Shown: positions 50,400-58,806 of the stretch, piece after piece
Position numbering within the stretch: the stretch's first letter is position 1
How the letters are laid out: every line of letters begins with the position of its first letter
From: Patescibacteria group bacterium
GTDB lineage: Bacteria; Patescibacteriota; Microgenomatia; UBA1406; GWC2-37-13
Direction of reading: 5' to 3'
Length of the DNA: 64,000 nucleotides
Assembly (NCBI GenBank): GCA_026415975.1
Contig: JAOAFZ010000002.1
Coordinates: forward strand, 175,390 to 239,389
The notes under the pieces: model-generated
Told to the model about the DNA's origin: nothing
Seen by the model: only the letters and a program-made list of their open reading frames with translations
The model's database searches: none
Translations under genes and position numbers: made by a program

Positions 50400-51053
50400 T
50401 TATTTGCGGACATTTACAGAACCAGAGCTCACCACCGGGAGCTTTCCGTAAAAGCGTTTTGCACCGAGTGCATCGAGGATAAAGCGGGCTACGTCCTCGC
50501 GGGGTATTCGCAGCGACATACCGGAGTAGCCAACCATGCCTACCTGATACTTCCCGGTTCCCGGTGAGGAGGTAAGGAGCGGGACGCGAACTATTGTCCA
50601 ATCCAGACCGCTCTCCTGGATAGCATTTGCTGCAGTAGTCGCGTCGAAGATCATTGAAGATGCAAAAACCCGCATAATCGCATTAAGGAGCTTGTCAAGA
50701 ATTTTTGGCGTATCTTCTTTTGCCGGAATGCCTACGCCGGTCAACCAGACCAGTCTGCGGATTCTGCATTGCCGCATCGCGGAAATTATGTTTTGTGCGG
50801 CAGAAGTGAACATTCCGGGTGGAGTACCCTGTCCGTACCCGAGTGTGGATAGTACCGCATTTGCCCCGGTGATTGCAGTGCATACATCATGAGGATGTGT
50901 TGCATCACCTTCTAGAATATGTACCTGCTCCCGGTACTCCCCGAGTTTTCCGGGAGTACGGACTAGAACGGTGACATCGTAGCCCCGCTCCAGAGCCTGA
51001 CGGACAACGTGAAGGCCGGTTTTCCCGGTAGCGCCAAGTATAGTAAGTTTCAT
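50400..51053 (-). CDS. NAD(P)-binding atypical SDR (NmrA-like)
   Basis: 217-aa Rossmann-fold protein. The dinucleotide loop is LTILGATGKTGLHVVRQALERGYDVTVLVR, followed by ILEGDATHPHDV and LSTLGYG, and a segment with Y/R-rich recognition (MRQCRIRRLVWLTGVG). It is the atypical SDR class that may reduce small molecules or simply sense NADP. The gene ends 56 nt before the MsrQ-like gene. TATAAC ends 5 nt before the ATG. Confidence 0.82.
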   Translation of the reverse strand: MKLTILGATGKTGLHVVRQALERGYDVTVLVRTPGKLGEYREQVHILEGDATHPHDVCTAITGANAVLSTLGYGQGTPPGMFTSAAQNIISAMRQCRIRRLVWLTGVGIPAKEDTPKILDKLLNAIMRVFASSMIFDATTAANAIQESGLDWTIVRVPLLTSSPGTGKYQVGMVGYSGMSLRIPREDVARFILDALGAKRFYGKLPVVSSGSVNVRK

Positions 51054-51091
51054 AAGATGTTATACCACACGAGGTACTGCAAGAGAGAGTC

Positions 51092-51112
51092 TAATGTGGC
51101 CGTTGCACATTA
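51092..51112. repeat. Inverted repeat between divergent genes
   Basis: TAATGTG-N7-CACATTA, a perfect 7-bp inverted repeat between the NAD-binding gene and ychF. Without a T-run it is more like an operator than a terminator. Confidence 0.5.
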
Positions 51113-51154
51113 AACAATGCGGCGGGTAGAACTGTCGTTCTGATACAATACGCT

Positions 51155-52255
51155 ATGGCAAACCTCTCGCTTGGTATTGTGGGCCTGCCGAACGTCGGCA
51201 AGTCCACGCTTTTTAACTCACTTCTCAAGAAACAGGTCGCACTGGCGGCCAACTACCCGTTTGCAACGATTGAACCCAACGTGGGTATTGTCGAGGTGCC
51301 GGATGACCGGCTTTCTGTGTTGCAGAAACTGGTAAACGCCCAAAAGACCGTTCCTGCAGTGGTAGAGTTTTATGATATTGCCGGCCTAGTACGCGGCGCC
51401 TCCACGGGGGAAGGCTTGGGCAATAAGTTTCTGAGCCATATCCGCGAGGTCGCAGCTATTGTGCACGTAACTAGGCTTTTCGAGGATTCCGAGATCATCC
51501 ATGTAGCAAACAAGGTCGATCCGGTAGAAGATATTAAAACCATTGAAACCGAACTTATTTTCGCAGATCTTGCTACTCTGGAAAAGCAAAGACGCCCCGG
51601 TTCCGGAAAGCTTTCCAAGGAACAGGAGCTCTTTTTCCTGGCCGTTGACAAGCTGAAGGATGCGCTGGACCGGGGTATCCCAGCCCGGAACGTGAAACTG
51701 AGCGAAGATGAACGGCTGGCCGTCCGCCAGCTCAGCCTGCTCACCGCCAAACCGGTCCTGTTTGTCTTTAACGTCTCCGAATCGCAGCTGGAACACGCGG
51801 AAGAGACAAAGAAGCAGATCGCGGAAATTCTTTCCATGATAGGCTCCCCCGATGCTACGCATCTGTACCTGTCAGCAAAACTGGAGAACGATGTGCTGGG
51901 ATTTAGCGAAGAAGAACAAAAAGAGTATCTTCAACAGTATAATCTCGAAGAAACCGGTTTGAACCGGCTGATCCGCACGGCATACGCCACACTGAACCTC
52001 ATTTCCTACCTGACCGCCGGCGAAAAAGAGGTTCGGGCATGGACTATTAAAACCGGCACACTGGCACCGGATGCCGCCGGGGTTATTCATACCGACTTTA
52101 GTAAGCACTTTATTAAGGCCGATGTAATCCCCTTCCCCGACTTCGTGTCCCACGGTGGCTGGGTAAAAGCGCGCGAGGCCGGCAAAGTGCTTTCGGCAGG
52201 CCGCGACTATGTGATAAAAGACGGCGATGTGGTTGAGTTCAAGGTGGGTGTGTAA
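51155..52255 (+). CDS. ychF: Ribosome-binding ATPase/GTPase YchF
   Basis: Obg-family P-loop NTPase (366 aa) that binds ribosomes and prefers ATP in studied members. P-loop GLPNVGKSTLFNSL, G2/G3 regions ANYPFATIEPNVGIV and FYDIAGLVRGAS, the coiled insertion (KQRRPGSGKLSKEQELF), and the TGS domain at the end (WTIKTGTLAPDAAGVIHTDF). Full length. TACAAT ends 5 nt before the ATG. Confidence 0.96.
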   Translation: MANLSLGIVGLPNVGKSTLFNSLLKKQVALAANYPFATIEPNVGIVEVPDDRLSVLQKLVNAQKTVPAVVEFYDIAGLVRGASTGEGLGNKFLSHIREVAAIVHVTRLFEDSEIIHVANKVDPVEDIKTIETELIFADLATLEKQRRPGSGKLSKEQELFFLAVDKLKDALDRGIPARNVKLSEDERLAVRQLSLLTAKPVLFVFNVSESQLEHAEETKKQIAEILSMIGSPDATHLYLSAKLENDVLGFSEEEQKEYLQQYNLEETGLNRLIRTAYATLNLISYLTAGEKEVRAWTIKTGTLAPDAAGVIHTDFSKHFIKADVIPFPDFVSHGGWVKAREAGKVLSAGRDYVIKDGDVVEFKVGV

Positions 52256-52275
52256 ACCGGGTTGTTGAAGAAAGC

Positions 52276-53424
52276 TCAATCCGTAACCGTCACCCTTCCG
52301 GAAAATACGGATTTGCTGTTGGCACAGGAGCTTGTGGACGGATTTAAAAGTGCGGACTGGCTACAGTTGTAGAAGACTTTGACATACATGATATATGAAC
52401 CCGGGTCGGTCTGCAGATAGCACTTATCGATCGTATCTTTTGCTGTCGGATACACAAGCTCAGAGATGGCAACCCCGCTTTCGGTATATGAAAAACAGGA
52501 ATATTGCGGCAATTCAAGCGGTTTTGTAAAGAGATCACACAAGCGTTCTACCTGCGTGTCATCAACTTCCCGGGTGAAGTACTTCTGCGACTCGTCAAAA
52601 CAAACTACGTCGCCACTTTTCACTGGACCGGTAAGGGTTGCGCTCAGTTTCGCAAGGGGCGCGGGAGTATACGGTGTGGGAGCCGGTGTGGCGGTTACTC
52701 CGGGAGAGGGCGTAGTAGAGCCCTCAGCCTGGTACACCGGCAGGGTGGCACCCGTGGTTTTACTATACGATCCAGCTGAAAACTTCAACTCCCACATCGG
52801 GGTGGCAGTGGGTGCAATGGTAACCGGTAAAAACCCCGATGTGGGAGACGCAGCAGTAAGAGAGCCTGTTTTCTTCGGAGAGGGAGATATGGGTCCGGGC
52901 GTGGGTGAAGCCAATCCGAACCGGGGAGTTGGGGTAATCGTTGCCAGCGGTTTGTTGCGCAGTGTGGGAGTAGGGCTTCGAGGAATGGGTGAAACCCGGG
53001 TCTTTCCCCCGGGGGAGGGTGACAAGGCCTCCGATAGCCTTGGAGAAATCTCAGGCTGTCTATCCGGATTTTCCGTCGGCTCGAGCCCTGCAATGGTCGG
53101 TATCACGTAGGGTGTGGCCCGCACTGCGCTACGTCCGGCATTCGATGCATCGGAGTCATCACCTGTCCGGGCCCGGTTCGTACCAGCTCCGGGAGAACCG
53201 GCATCTGCAATTTCACTCGCGGCTGCATCGTTGCTGTTGGCTACTATATACCATCCAAGCGCACCAACAGCTCCTACCCCGAATAGAATGAGAACTACGA
53301 TCGAAATTATCTTAACGGTCTTTTTCGAGATGCCTTTGCGTCTAGAAGAGGGACCGTCTTCCCGGATACTGGCAAGGGCCGCACTGGAAAGTGATCCGGA
53401 AAGTGGAGGTAAATCGGAGTCCAT
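52276..53424 (-). CDS. Single-pass surface protein with long Pro/Thr linker
   Basis: Unrecognised 382-aa protein. Cytoplasmic N-terminus (SSRRKGISKKTVK), one helix (IISIVVLILFGVGAVGALGWYIVANS), about 190 residues of Pro/Thr/Ser linker with TPTP-type repeats, and a C-terminal 110-residue domain with six Cys (GDVVCFDESQKYF ... QVERLCDLFT ... QYSCFSYTE ... DKCYLQ ... YNCSQS ... SSCANS), probably disulfide-bonded. The domain plan matches the proteins at 23453 and 27752. The nearby dsbB gene may serve its folding. Confidence 0.6.
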   Translation of the reverse strand: MDSDLPPLSGSLSSAALASIREDGPSSRRKGISKKTVKIISIVVLILFGVGAVGALGWYIVANSNDAAASEIADAGSPGAGTNRARTGDDSDASNAGRSAVRATPYVIPTIAGLEPTENPDRQPEISPRLSEALSPSPGGKTRVSPIPRSPTPTLRNKPLATITPTPRFGLASPTPGPISPSPKKTGSLTAASPTSGFLPVTIAPTATPMWELKFSAGSYSKTTGATLPVYQAEGSTTPSPGVTATPAPTPYTPAPLAKLSATLTGPVKSGDVVCFDESQKYFTREVDDTQVERLCDLFTKPLELPQYSCFSYTESGVAISELVYPTAKDTIDKCYLQTDPGSYIMYVKVFYNCSQSALLNPSTSSCANSKSVFSGRVTVTD

Positions 53425-53440
53425 TCCCCATTATTGCAGA

Positions 53441-54238
53441 TCAAGGACTTTTTTTCCCGTGATTATGCCATGTTTTGACGTAGATTACCCAGAAACGGAT
53501 CGCCGAAAAAAGTGAAAAAACAAAGCCCGGAAACCCATCCATAAATCCCTTATGGCGAATATATGTCAGCAAAAACCACCGGACTGGCTGCACCAGGAAA
53601 TAATTCAGAAAATCAGGTATCCCCAGTTTCTTACCGCGGGCTTGAAGCTCTTTTCTCAGGACCATCGCGTCCATGCTGGTATACCGGTTCCAGCGCATAA
53701 GATACCGTTCAAAGCCAGGATCGGCATAATGGAGAAGATCATGTTTTAGAGTACCGATACGTTCTTCTCCCCCGGCAACCGCAACCTGTTCATGGACCGA
53801 CTCGCAGGGAAAATACGCGCTACCGCGTTTATATAGTCGAATCGTATAGTCAGGATACTGTCCGCCTTTTCTAAGAAATCGTCCAAGAAAGTAGTTCAGG
53901 CGTGGAATACGGTAGGCATCGAGCGAATCCGGAGACCCGATCACCTGCCGGATTTCCTCTTTAAGTCCTTCACTCACGGCCTCATCTGCGTCTAGTTGCA
54001 GGATCCACTCCCCCTTTGCCGCATCAAGAGCCTTCTGCTTGTTTTTATGAAACATTGGCGGGTTGTCGGCATGAAGTATCCGGACCCGTTTACCATAGCG
54101 TTCCAGAGCCGCAATTGTTCCGTCATCGGATCCTCCATCAACTACAACCACTTCGTCCCCGAAGTCACGTACTGAATCCATAGCATAATGAAGGTTTTCC
54201 ACTTCGTTGTATACAGCCAGACAGATCGAGAGTTTCAT
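53441..54238 (-). CDS. GT2-family glycosyltransferase (WaaE/KdtX-like)
   Basis: 265 aa. GT-A motifs: KLSICLAVYNEVENLHYAM, EVVVVDGGSDDGTIAAL, ADNPPMFHKNKQKALDAAKGEWILQLDADEAVSEGL and the C-terminal amphipathic membrane-binding end. The pattern matches the LPS/teichoic-type beta-glucosyltransferases of the WaaE/KdtX group. Start ATG 54238 follows TACAAT by 6 nt; a longer frame from 54331 would overlap the divergent dsbB gene. Cytoplasmic or membrane-associated. Confidence 0.85.
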   Translation of the reverse strand: MKLSICLAVYNEVENLHYAMDSVRDFGDEVVVVDGGSDDGTIAALERYGKRVRILHADNPPMFHKNKQKALDAAKGEWILQLDADEAVSEGLKEEIRQVIGSPDSLDAYRIPRLNYFLGRFLRKGGQYPDYTIRLYKRGSAYFPCESVHEQVAVAGGEERIGTLKHDLLHYADPGFERYLMRWNRYTSMDAMVLRKELQARGKKLGIPDFLNYFLVQPVRWFLLTYIRHKGFMDGFPGFVFSLFSAIRFWVIYVKTWHNHGKKSP

Positions 54239-54273
54239 ACTGGTATTGTAACAGAGCGGGTATAATGGAAAAC

Positions 54274-54825
54274 ATGGTCCAGGCAGGTTACTGGTTTTTC
54301 GCAACCGCAACGCTGGCCGCGCATGCGGCACTGGCTGGACTGCTGATTCTGTATTTTTTCAGAAAAAGACTAGCCTCGTTTCGTGCACTATACCGGCAAG
54401 TACAAATTCTTGCTCCGGTTCTTGTCTTTCTCGCGGCTTTTGCAGCACTTCTCGGTTCGTTGTTTTTTTCGGAAATTGCCGGCTTTCCACCCTGCACATT
54501 ATGCTGGTGGCAACGGATGTTCATCTACCCGCAGGTGCTTCTCTCCTATCTTAGTATCATGCGTGATGAAGCCCCGGTAATACGACCGTACCTTATCGCA
54601 CTCAGCCTGGGAGGGCTGGCAGTTTCAACGTATCATAACTTCATTCTCTGGTTCCCGCAGTTCGGCGCAGTGCTTAGCTGTGCTTCGAAGGGGGGATCAT
54701 CCTGTATCGAAGGCTACGAGTACTACTATGGCTACATCACTATTCCTCTCATGGCATTAACGGTTCTTCTTTGGAACCTGGTTTTACTCTTCCTTTTTTA
54801 CCGGAAACCATCGCAAAAAACCTGA
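54274..54825 (+). CDS. Disulfide bond formation protein, DsbB/BdbC-like
   Basis: Four-helix quinone-linked thiol oxidase (183 aa). The first Cys pair C74/C77 is in FPPCTLCWWQRMFIYPQ, matching the DsbB CxLCWxQR motif. The second pair C126/C134 lies in LSCASKGGSSCIEGY, on the second periplasmic loop. An extra N-terminal helix pair is present. ATG 54274 is used because ATG 54265 overlaps the TATAAT box (54261-54266). It would reoxidise a DsbA-like partner and support folding of the Cys-rich surface proteins encoded here. Confidence 0.9.
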   Translation: MVQAGYWFFATATLAAHAALAGLLILYFFRKRLASFRALYRQVQILAPVLVFLAAFAALLGSLFFSEIAGFPPCTLCWWQRMFIYPQVLLSYLSIMRDEAPVIRPYLIALSLGGLAVSTYHNFILWFPQFGAVLSCASKGGSSCIEGYEYYYGYITIPLMALTVLLWNLVLLFLFYRKPSQKT

Positions 54826-54934
54826 CCGATAGCTTTCTGGACGCGCCTCGGCCGGGGGTTGTCGGATAGCTTTCTTTTTCAGACAATCTTATTTGCATTT
54901 TTACCCGAATTTGGGTATAATACTACAGGATAAT

Positions 54935-55642
54935 ATGACCCTCTCCGAGCTGAAATCGATGGTGTCCCGAGTGTGGCTGCCGTCAATGGCAGTACTCCTT
55001 GTAGTGGTATCAGTACTGGCCGTCTGGGAAGTGCAGGCCACTGTACTGCCCTCCCTGGCGGGAATGCCGTGGCAAAGTAAGAAAGATGCGCCTGTTTCGA
55101 AACCGGAGCGTACCAGTACCCCCACCCCGAGCGCGACACCGGCTCCGACCTTCACTCCTACACCGACACCCTTTTTTATCCGACCGACGGCCACTCCCGA
55201 ACCTCGGTTCGAGCCAGTCCGTCTGCGAATACCGAAACTTGGAATCGACACTACTGTGGAACATGTCGGATTGACTTCTGATAACGCCATGGACACCCCC
55301 AAAGACCCTTGGAATGTATCCTGGCTCTCCACCAGCTATGCTCCCGGCCAAACCGGGAGTGCCGTGCTTGCCGGGCATGTGGATACCCCGACCGGGCCTG
55401 CCATATTTCAGAATCTGGGCGCTCTCGCCCCGGGAGATACTATCGAAGTACTTGATGCTTCCGGAGTGAGCCTGACCTTTACTGTTTCCCGCGTGGAAAA
55501 CTATCCTGCGGATGCCTTTCCGTTTACGGAGGTCTTTGATGCCAATGACACCCGGCGATTGAATCTGATAACCTGTGCGGGAACGTTCAATACGATCGGG
55601 CCGGGATATTCCCACCGTCTTGTTGTTTACAGCGAGTTATAA
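54935..55642 (+). CDS. Sortase (class F/D-like)
   Basis: Cell-surface transpeptidase, 235 aa. N-terminal signal anchor (WLPSMAVLLVVVSVLAVW), a Thr/Pro linker with PTPTP repeats, and a sortase beta-barrel with the catalytic triad H148 (LAGHVD), C214 (LITCAG) and R228 (YSHRLVVY). Such enzymes cut LPxTG-like signals and anchor proteins to the envelope. Candidates in the window: VPDTG in the protein at 25469, LPGTG in the cohesin-like protein at 59875. TATAAT (54916-54921) and an AGGA 6-7 nt before ATG 54935 support this start. Confidence 0.88.
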   Translation: MTLSELKSMVSRVWLPSMAVLLVVVSVLAVWEVQATVLPSLAGMPWQSKKDAPVSKPERTSTPTPSATPAPTFTPTPTPFFIRPTATPEPRFEPVRLRIPKLGIDTTVEHVGLTSDNAMDTPKDPWNVSWLSTSYAPGQTGSAVLAGHVDTPTGPAIFQNLGALAPGDTIEVLDASGVSLTFTVSRVENYPADAFPFTEVFDANDTRRLNLITCAGTFNTIGPGYSHRLVVYSEL

Positions 55643-55649
55643 TAAGCGC

Positions 55650-56201
55650 ATGAAGATCGTTACTATCCCCCACCCTGCTCTTAAGAAAGTGGCAAAGCCC
55701 GTATCTAATATAGACAAGCGTGTCGTACGGCTTATCCGGGAGATGGAGGAAACCCTCGACCGTCAGAGAAATCCCGAAGGGGTAGGTTTGTCCGCTCCCC
55801 AGGTAAATGTGAACCAGCGGATTTTCATCATCAAAAATCCCGAAGACCGGAAGTTGCAGGTCTTTATCAATCCGGAGTTTACCGCAATGGAATATTCTAA
55901 AACCGCTTCCAGTGCCGGCGCCGCCCATGGCGAAATGAAAGACGGCATAGAGAGCATGGAGGGATGTCTCTCGATTCCCGGAATCTGGGCAAATGTCCGG
56001 CGGTATGACAAGGTAAAACTTACGTTCCAGGACCTAAATGGCGCTTATCATGAGGAAGAATATACCGGATTTATGAGTATTGTTGTCCAGCATGAATACG
56101 ATCACCTCAACGGAATTCTTTTTACCGAGCGTGCGCTGGAACAGGGAAACCCGCTGTACAAGGAAGTAAACGGAAAGCTACGAGAGATCAGCTTCTTATA
56201 A
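55650..56201 (+). CDS. def: Peptide deformylase
   Basis: Removes the formyl group from nascent protein N-termini. All three family motifs are visible: GVGLSAPQ, EGCLSIPG (metal-binding Cys) and QHEYDHLNG (HExxH metal site). 183 aa including a 15-residue C-terminal extension. TATAAT (55638-55643) ends 6 nt before ATG 55650 and overlaps the stop of the sortase gene. Confidence 0.96.
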   Translation: MKIVTIPHPALKKVAKPVSNIDKRVVRLIREMEETLDRQRNPEGVGLSAPQVNVNQRIFIIKNPEDRKLQVFINPEFTAMEYSKTASSAGAAHGEMKDGIESMEGCLSIPGIWANVRRYDKVKLTFQDLNGAYHEEEYTGFMSIVVQHEYDHLNGILFTERALEQGNPLYKEVNGKLREISFL

Positions 56202-56280
56202 TGTGGGGTGCTCTTTGACGGATACTACTAGCCCGCAAAATTGCCGTAGTATGAAATTTTCGGGAAGCAAAGAAAAGGGG

Positions 56281-56583
56281 TTACGCCGCAGCAGCCGCTG
56301 CCATGACCTTCTGCCGCCGGGCTTCCGGCATCAGCTTGACGATCTCGATTTTAGGGCGCTTGCCGTTGGCAAGATCGAATTTAACGCGCTTAATGACCTT
56401 GGTGGTGACGTATACGTTTTTGAGCACACCGTCCTCCCAGATGAGCACACGCTGAAGGTTGGGCTTGAAGATACGCTGGGTTTTCTGAGCACGCTTCTTC
56501 CAGCGTCCGCCGGCAACACCTCGATGATGAGTGTGGGAACGACCATACATCCTGCCGACGCCGGTTACATAGCATCTTTTCAT
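56281..56583 (-). CDS. rpmB: 50S ribosomal protein bL28
   Basis: Starts MKRCYVTGVGRMYGRSHTHHRGVAGGRW; the KTQRIFKPNLQRVLIW block is the bL28 hallmark and the C-terminal region is basic with an Ala-rich end. At 100 aa it is longer than the usual 60-80 residues because of the tail. TATAAT is about 35 nt upstream of ATG 56583, so the mRNA may have a short leader. Confidence 0.85.
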   Translation of the reverse strand: MKRCYVTGVGRMYGRSHTHHRGVAGGRWKKRAQKTQRIFKPNLQRVLIWEDGVLKNVYVTTKVIKRVKFDLANGKRPKIEIVKLMPEARRQKVMAAAAAA

Positions 56584-56705
56584 ACGAGTGTTCGAAGAAA
56601 AAATCAAGAACTACCATTATACCCGAGGGTACTGGTTTCCGCAAGAGTATAAATACAGCTCACTCTGGATTCCCCGCCGAGGATGTGCGATAATAGAGCT
56701 GGCGT

Positions 56706-57341
56706 ATGATAAATCTTCTCTTCGAAAATCCGATCTTGTTTGCGGTAACCGCCGTTGGACTGGTTCTCGCAATCGGGATTCATGAGTTTGCCCATGCATA
56801 CGTGGCAGACCGGCTTGGCGACCCCACTCCCCGCCTGCAGGGACGGGTTACACTGAACCCGATAAAGCACCTGGATCTCTTCGGTTCGTTATTTATTCTG
56901 TTCGTAGGCTTCGGCTGGGGGAAACCGGTACAGTTTGATCCGTTTAACCTACGCGATCCCCGCCGCGACGGGGCGATTATTGCACTCGCTGGACCGGTGT
57001 CAAATGTCATTCTGGCGGCGGTAACGGGGCTTGTTACGCTCGGATTTCAGATGGCGGGCATGCTGCCCAGTATTGCTTCTGCAATTGCCTATCTGTTTAT
57101 ATATACCAACCTTGGTCTGGCGGTGTTCAACATGATTCCTATTCATCCGCTTGACGGGTTTAAGATAGTTGGAGGTATTCTGCCACCGGAGAAAGCACAC
57201 GAGTGGTATGCTCTGGAGCGTTATGGCATGATCTTTCTGATTCTCCTCATCGTTCCGCTGGGAAACAGCACGATGGTCAGTACCATTGTCCGTCCGATAG
57301 TGCAGTTTCTGGCAGGCATCTTTGCGGGACACCTGATGTAA
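56706..57341 (+). CDS. Site-2 protease family metallopeptidase (M50)
   Basis: Intramembrane protease of 211 aa with the zinc motif HEFAH in AIGIHEFAHAYVADRLGDPTP and the third ligand in FNMIPIHPLDGFKI. Multiple helices; no PDZ domain, so it is the small SREBP-type form common in reduced genomes. It may process membrane regulators or signal peptides. A GATAAT-like box lies 12 nt before the ATG. Confidence 0.87.
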   Translation: MINLLFENPILFAVTAVGLVLAIGIHEFAHAYVADRLGDPTPRLQGRVTLNPIKHLDLFGSLFILFVGFGWGKPVQFDPFNLRDPRRDGAIIALAGPVSNVILAAVTGLVTLGFQMAGMLPSIASAIAYLFIYTNLGLAVFNMIPIHPLDGFKIVGGILPPEKAHEWYALERYGMIFLILLIVPLGNSTMVSTIVRPIVQFLAGIFAGHLM

Positions 57342-57366
57342 AATCACCTGTAAATATTCACGGTTT

Positions 57367-58101
57367 TCAGCGTATGGTATCCGGCGGGACGTAGGTGGGG
57401 GTGCCCTTGGACGGAGGCCGCGGAGAGACAGGCACGGCACGGTCTTTTGCAGTGGCATCTATCTTCCGGACCGGAGTAGGGCTCGGAAATGCATCTCGGG
57501 TATTCCGCTGCGTACTTGCACCCTGAACAGCACCATTCAAACGCTGACACTGTACAAAGTCCTGGGTTGTGCAGCCGCTTCCGATGAGTTCACGAATCGA
57601 AGCACAATCATCGGTCTTTGGACATACACCGCCGCCACGTGGTGTGGGAACGCGTAGTTTTTTTTCCTGCACAACTTCTACGGTCGGCTCGGTAGCACTC
57701 TCTCCCGGTCCTTTTGTGGTGAATTTCCAGGGCACTCCTTCGTCTGTATAAACGCGATTATTAATTCGAATGACAAAATAATACGTCGTCCGCGGGTCAA
57801 GGAGTGAGAGTTCAACCAGATGGGTTGACTTCATGGATGCCTCGGGGGCAAAACTACCCAGCTGTTCCGGTGATGTGCCATATTCAACGGTTCCCATCGT
57901 TTCTTGATCGGTAACCCACGAAATAACCGCCGTTGTATCGGTAATCTCGGAAACCCGCACTTGTACCGGTTCTTCACTGCTGGCACGGGTCATGACTTCC
58001 TGGAATAGGAAAAATGCAGCAAAGGCCAGCGGTACAGATAATAATATACCGATGATTATTGGCAGAAACTGCTTAATTGAGCCTACTCGTGAGTGCCTCA
58101 T
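57367..58101 (-). CDS. FN3-like surface protein with 4-Cys microdomain (1)
   Basis: 244 aa: a signal anchor (FLPIIIGILLSVPLAFAAFFLF), a fibronectin III-like/purple-acid-phosphatase N-domain-like module (VSEITDTTAVISWVTDQETMGTVEYG ... TYYFVIRINNRVYTDEGVPWKFTT), a linker, and a 4-Cys block (CPKTDDCASIRELIGSGCTTQDFVQC) followed by a Pro/Thr tail. Same module order as the two genes upstream in the operon. Start 58101 is 3 nt after the preceding stop. Likely extracellular, membrane-tethered. Confidence 0.7.
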   Translation of the reverse strand: MRHSRVGSIKQFLPIIIGILLSVPLAFAAFFLFQEVMTRASSEEPVQVRVSEITDTTAVISWVTDQETMGTVEYGTSPEQLGSFAPEASMKSTHLVELSLLDPRTTYYFVIRINNRVYTDEGVPWKFTTKGPGESATEPTVEVVQEKKLRVPTPRGGGVCPKTDDCASIRELIGSGCTTQDFVQCQRLNGAVQGASTQRNTRDAFPSPTPVRKIDATAKDRAVPVSPRPPSKGTPTYVPPDTIR

Positions 58102-58104
58102 AGA

Positions 58105-58740
58105 TTATTGCTTTTTTTGGAGACACTGGACATAATCTGTAACAGTACAGCCTTCGCCAAGAAGCTCCTGGATCTGTTTGCAGTCATCTGTTCTGGGACA
58201 GCGTGAACCTGGAGGCGGTGTCGGCGACACCCGCATCGTACTGCCTTTGGTAGTAAACTCCCATGGGGCGCCACCATTGGTAAAGACTTCGGTACCGATG
58301 CGTATTACGAAGTAATACTTCGTATCCGGTGCCAACAGCTGTATGGTGAGCGTATGGTCCTTCACTGGCGCAAGCTCCGGACTCAGGAACCGCAGTTCTG
58401 CAGGATCTGTACCATACAGAATCGTCCCCTGGGTCTCTTGGTCGGTGTACCAGTGTACTGTGGCAGTTGATTCTGTAACTTCAGTAATTACCACATCACG
58501 GGGAACAGAGTCACTGGCACGGGTAAGAAAAGCGTTTTGGAACCGGATAAAGCCTACAAGCATGAGTGGTAATCCAATTGCTGTTCCGATAGCGATCGCA
58601 ATAATCCGGGAAACAGGAAAGCGGTGCTTTTTTTTCTCGTCAAAACCCGGAAGCGATTCCGCAACAACAGGGTGTGCTTTTGGTTGCAGCGGCGGGGAAG
58701 GTGTCGCCGACGGTACAGGTGAAAAATGCGCGGTATCCAT
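58105..58740 (-). CDS. FN3-like surface protein with 4-Cys microdomain (2)
   Basis: 211 aa. Cytoplasmic N-terminus, one helix (IIAIAIGTAIGLPLMLVGFI), an FN3-like module (VTESTATVHWYTDQETQGTILYG ... KYYFVIRIGTEVFTNGG) and the 4-Cys block CPRTDDCKQIQELLGEGCTV ending at the C-terminus. Start ATG 58740 is preferred; a TACACT lies 10 nt upstream. Part of the minus-strand operon of surface proteins. Confidence 0.68.
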   Translation of the reverse strand: MDTAHFSPVPSATPSPPLQPKAHPVVAESLPGFDEKKKHRFPVSRIIAIAIGTAIGLPLMLVGFIRFQNAFLTRASDSVPRDVVITEVTESTATVHWYTDQETQGTILYGTDPAELRFLSPELAPVKDHTLTIQLLAPDTKYYFVIRIGTEVFTNGGAPWEFTTKGSTMRVSPTPPPGSRCPRTDDCKQIQELLGEGCTVTDYVQCLQKKQ

Positions 58741-58806
58741 CGTATGGATTAGTGTACCCCGAAGAGCGGTCAGTCGCAAGCGGAAGCAGGTACAAACCGG
58801 GAAAAT

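Noticed and set aside
50344-50601. N-terminal extension of the MsrQ-like protein with a C-x2-C/C-x-C zinc-ribbon look
   Set aside because: The extension overlaps the coding end of the NAD-binding gene in another frame and lies upstream of the TATACT box before ATG 50343.
54829-54880. Direct repeat GATAGCTTTCT, twice, as possible att site or terminator
   Set aside because: Only 11 bp, no hairpin and no integrase or element boundaries nearby.
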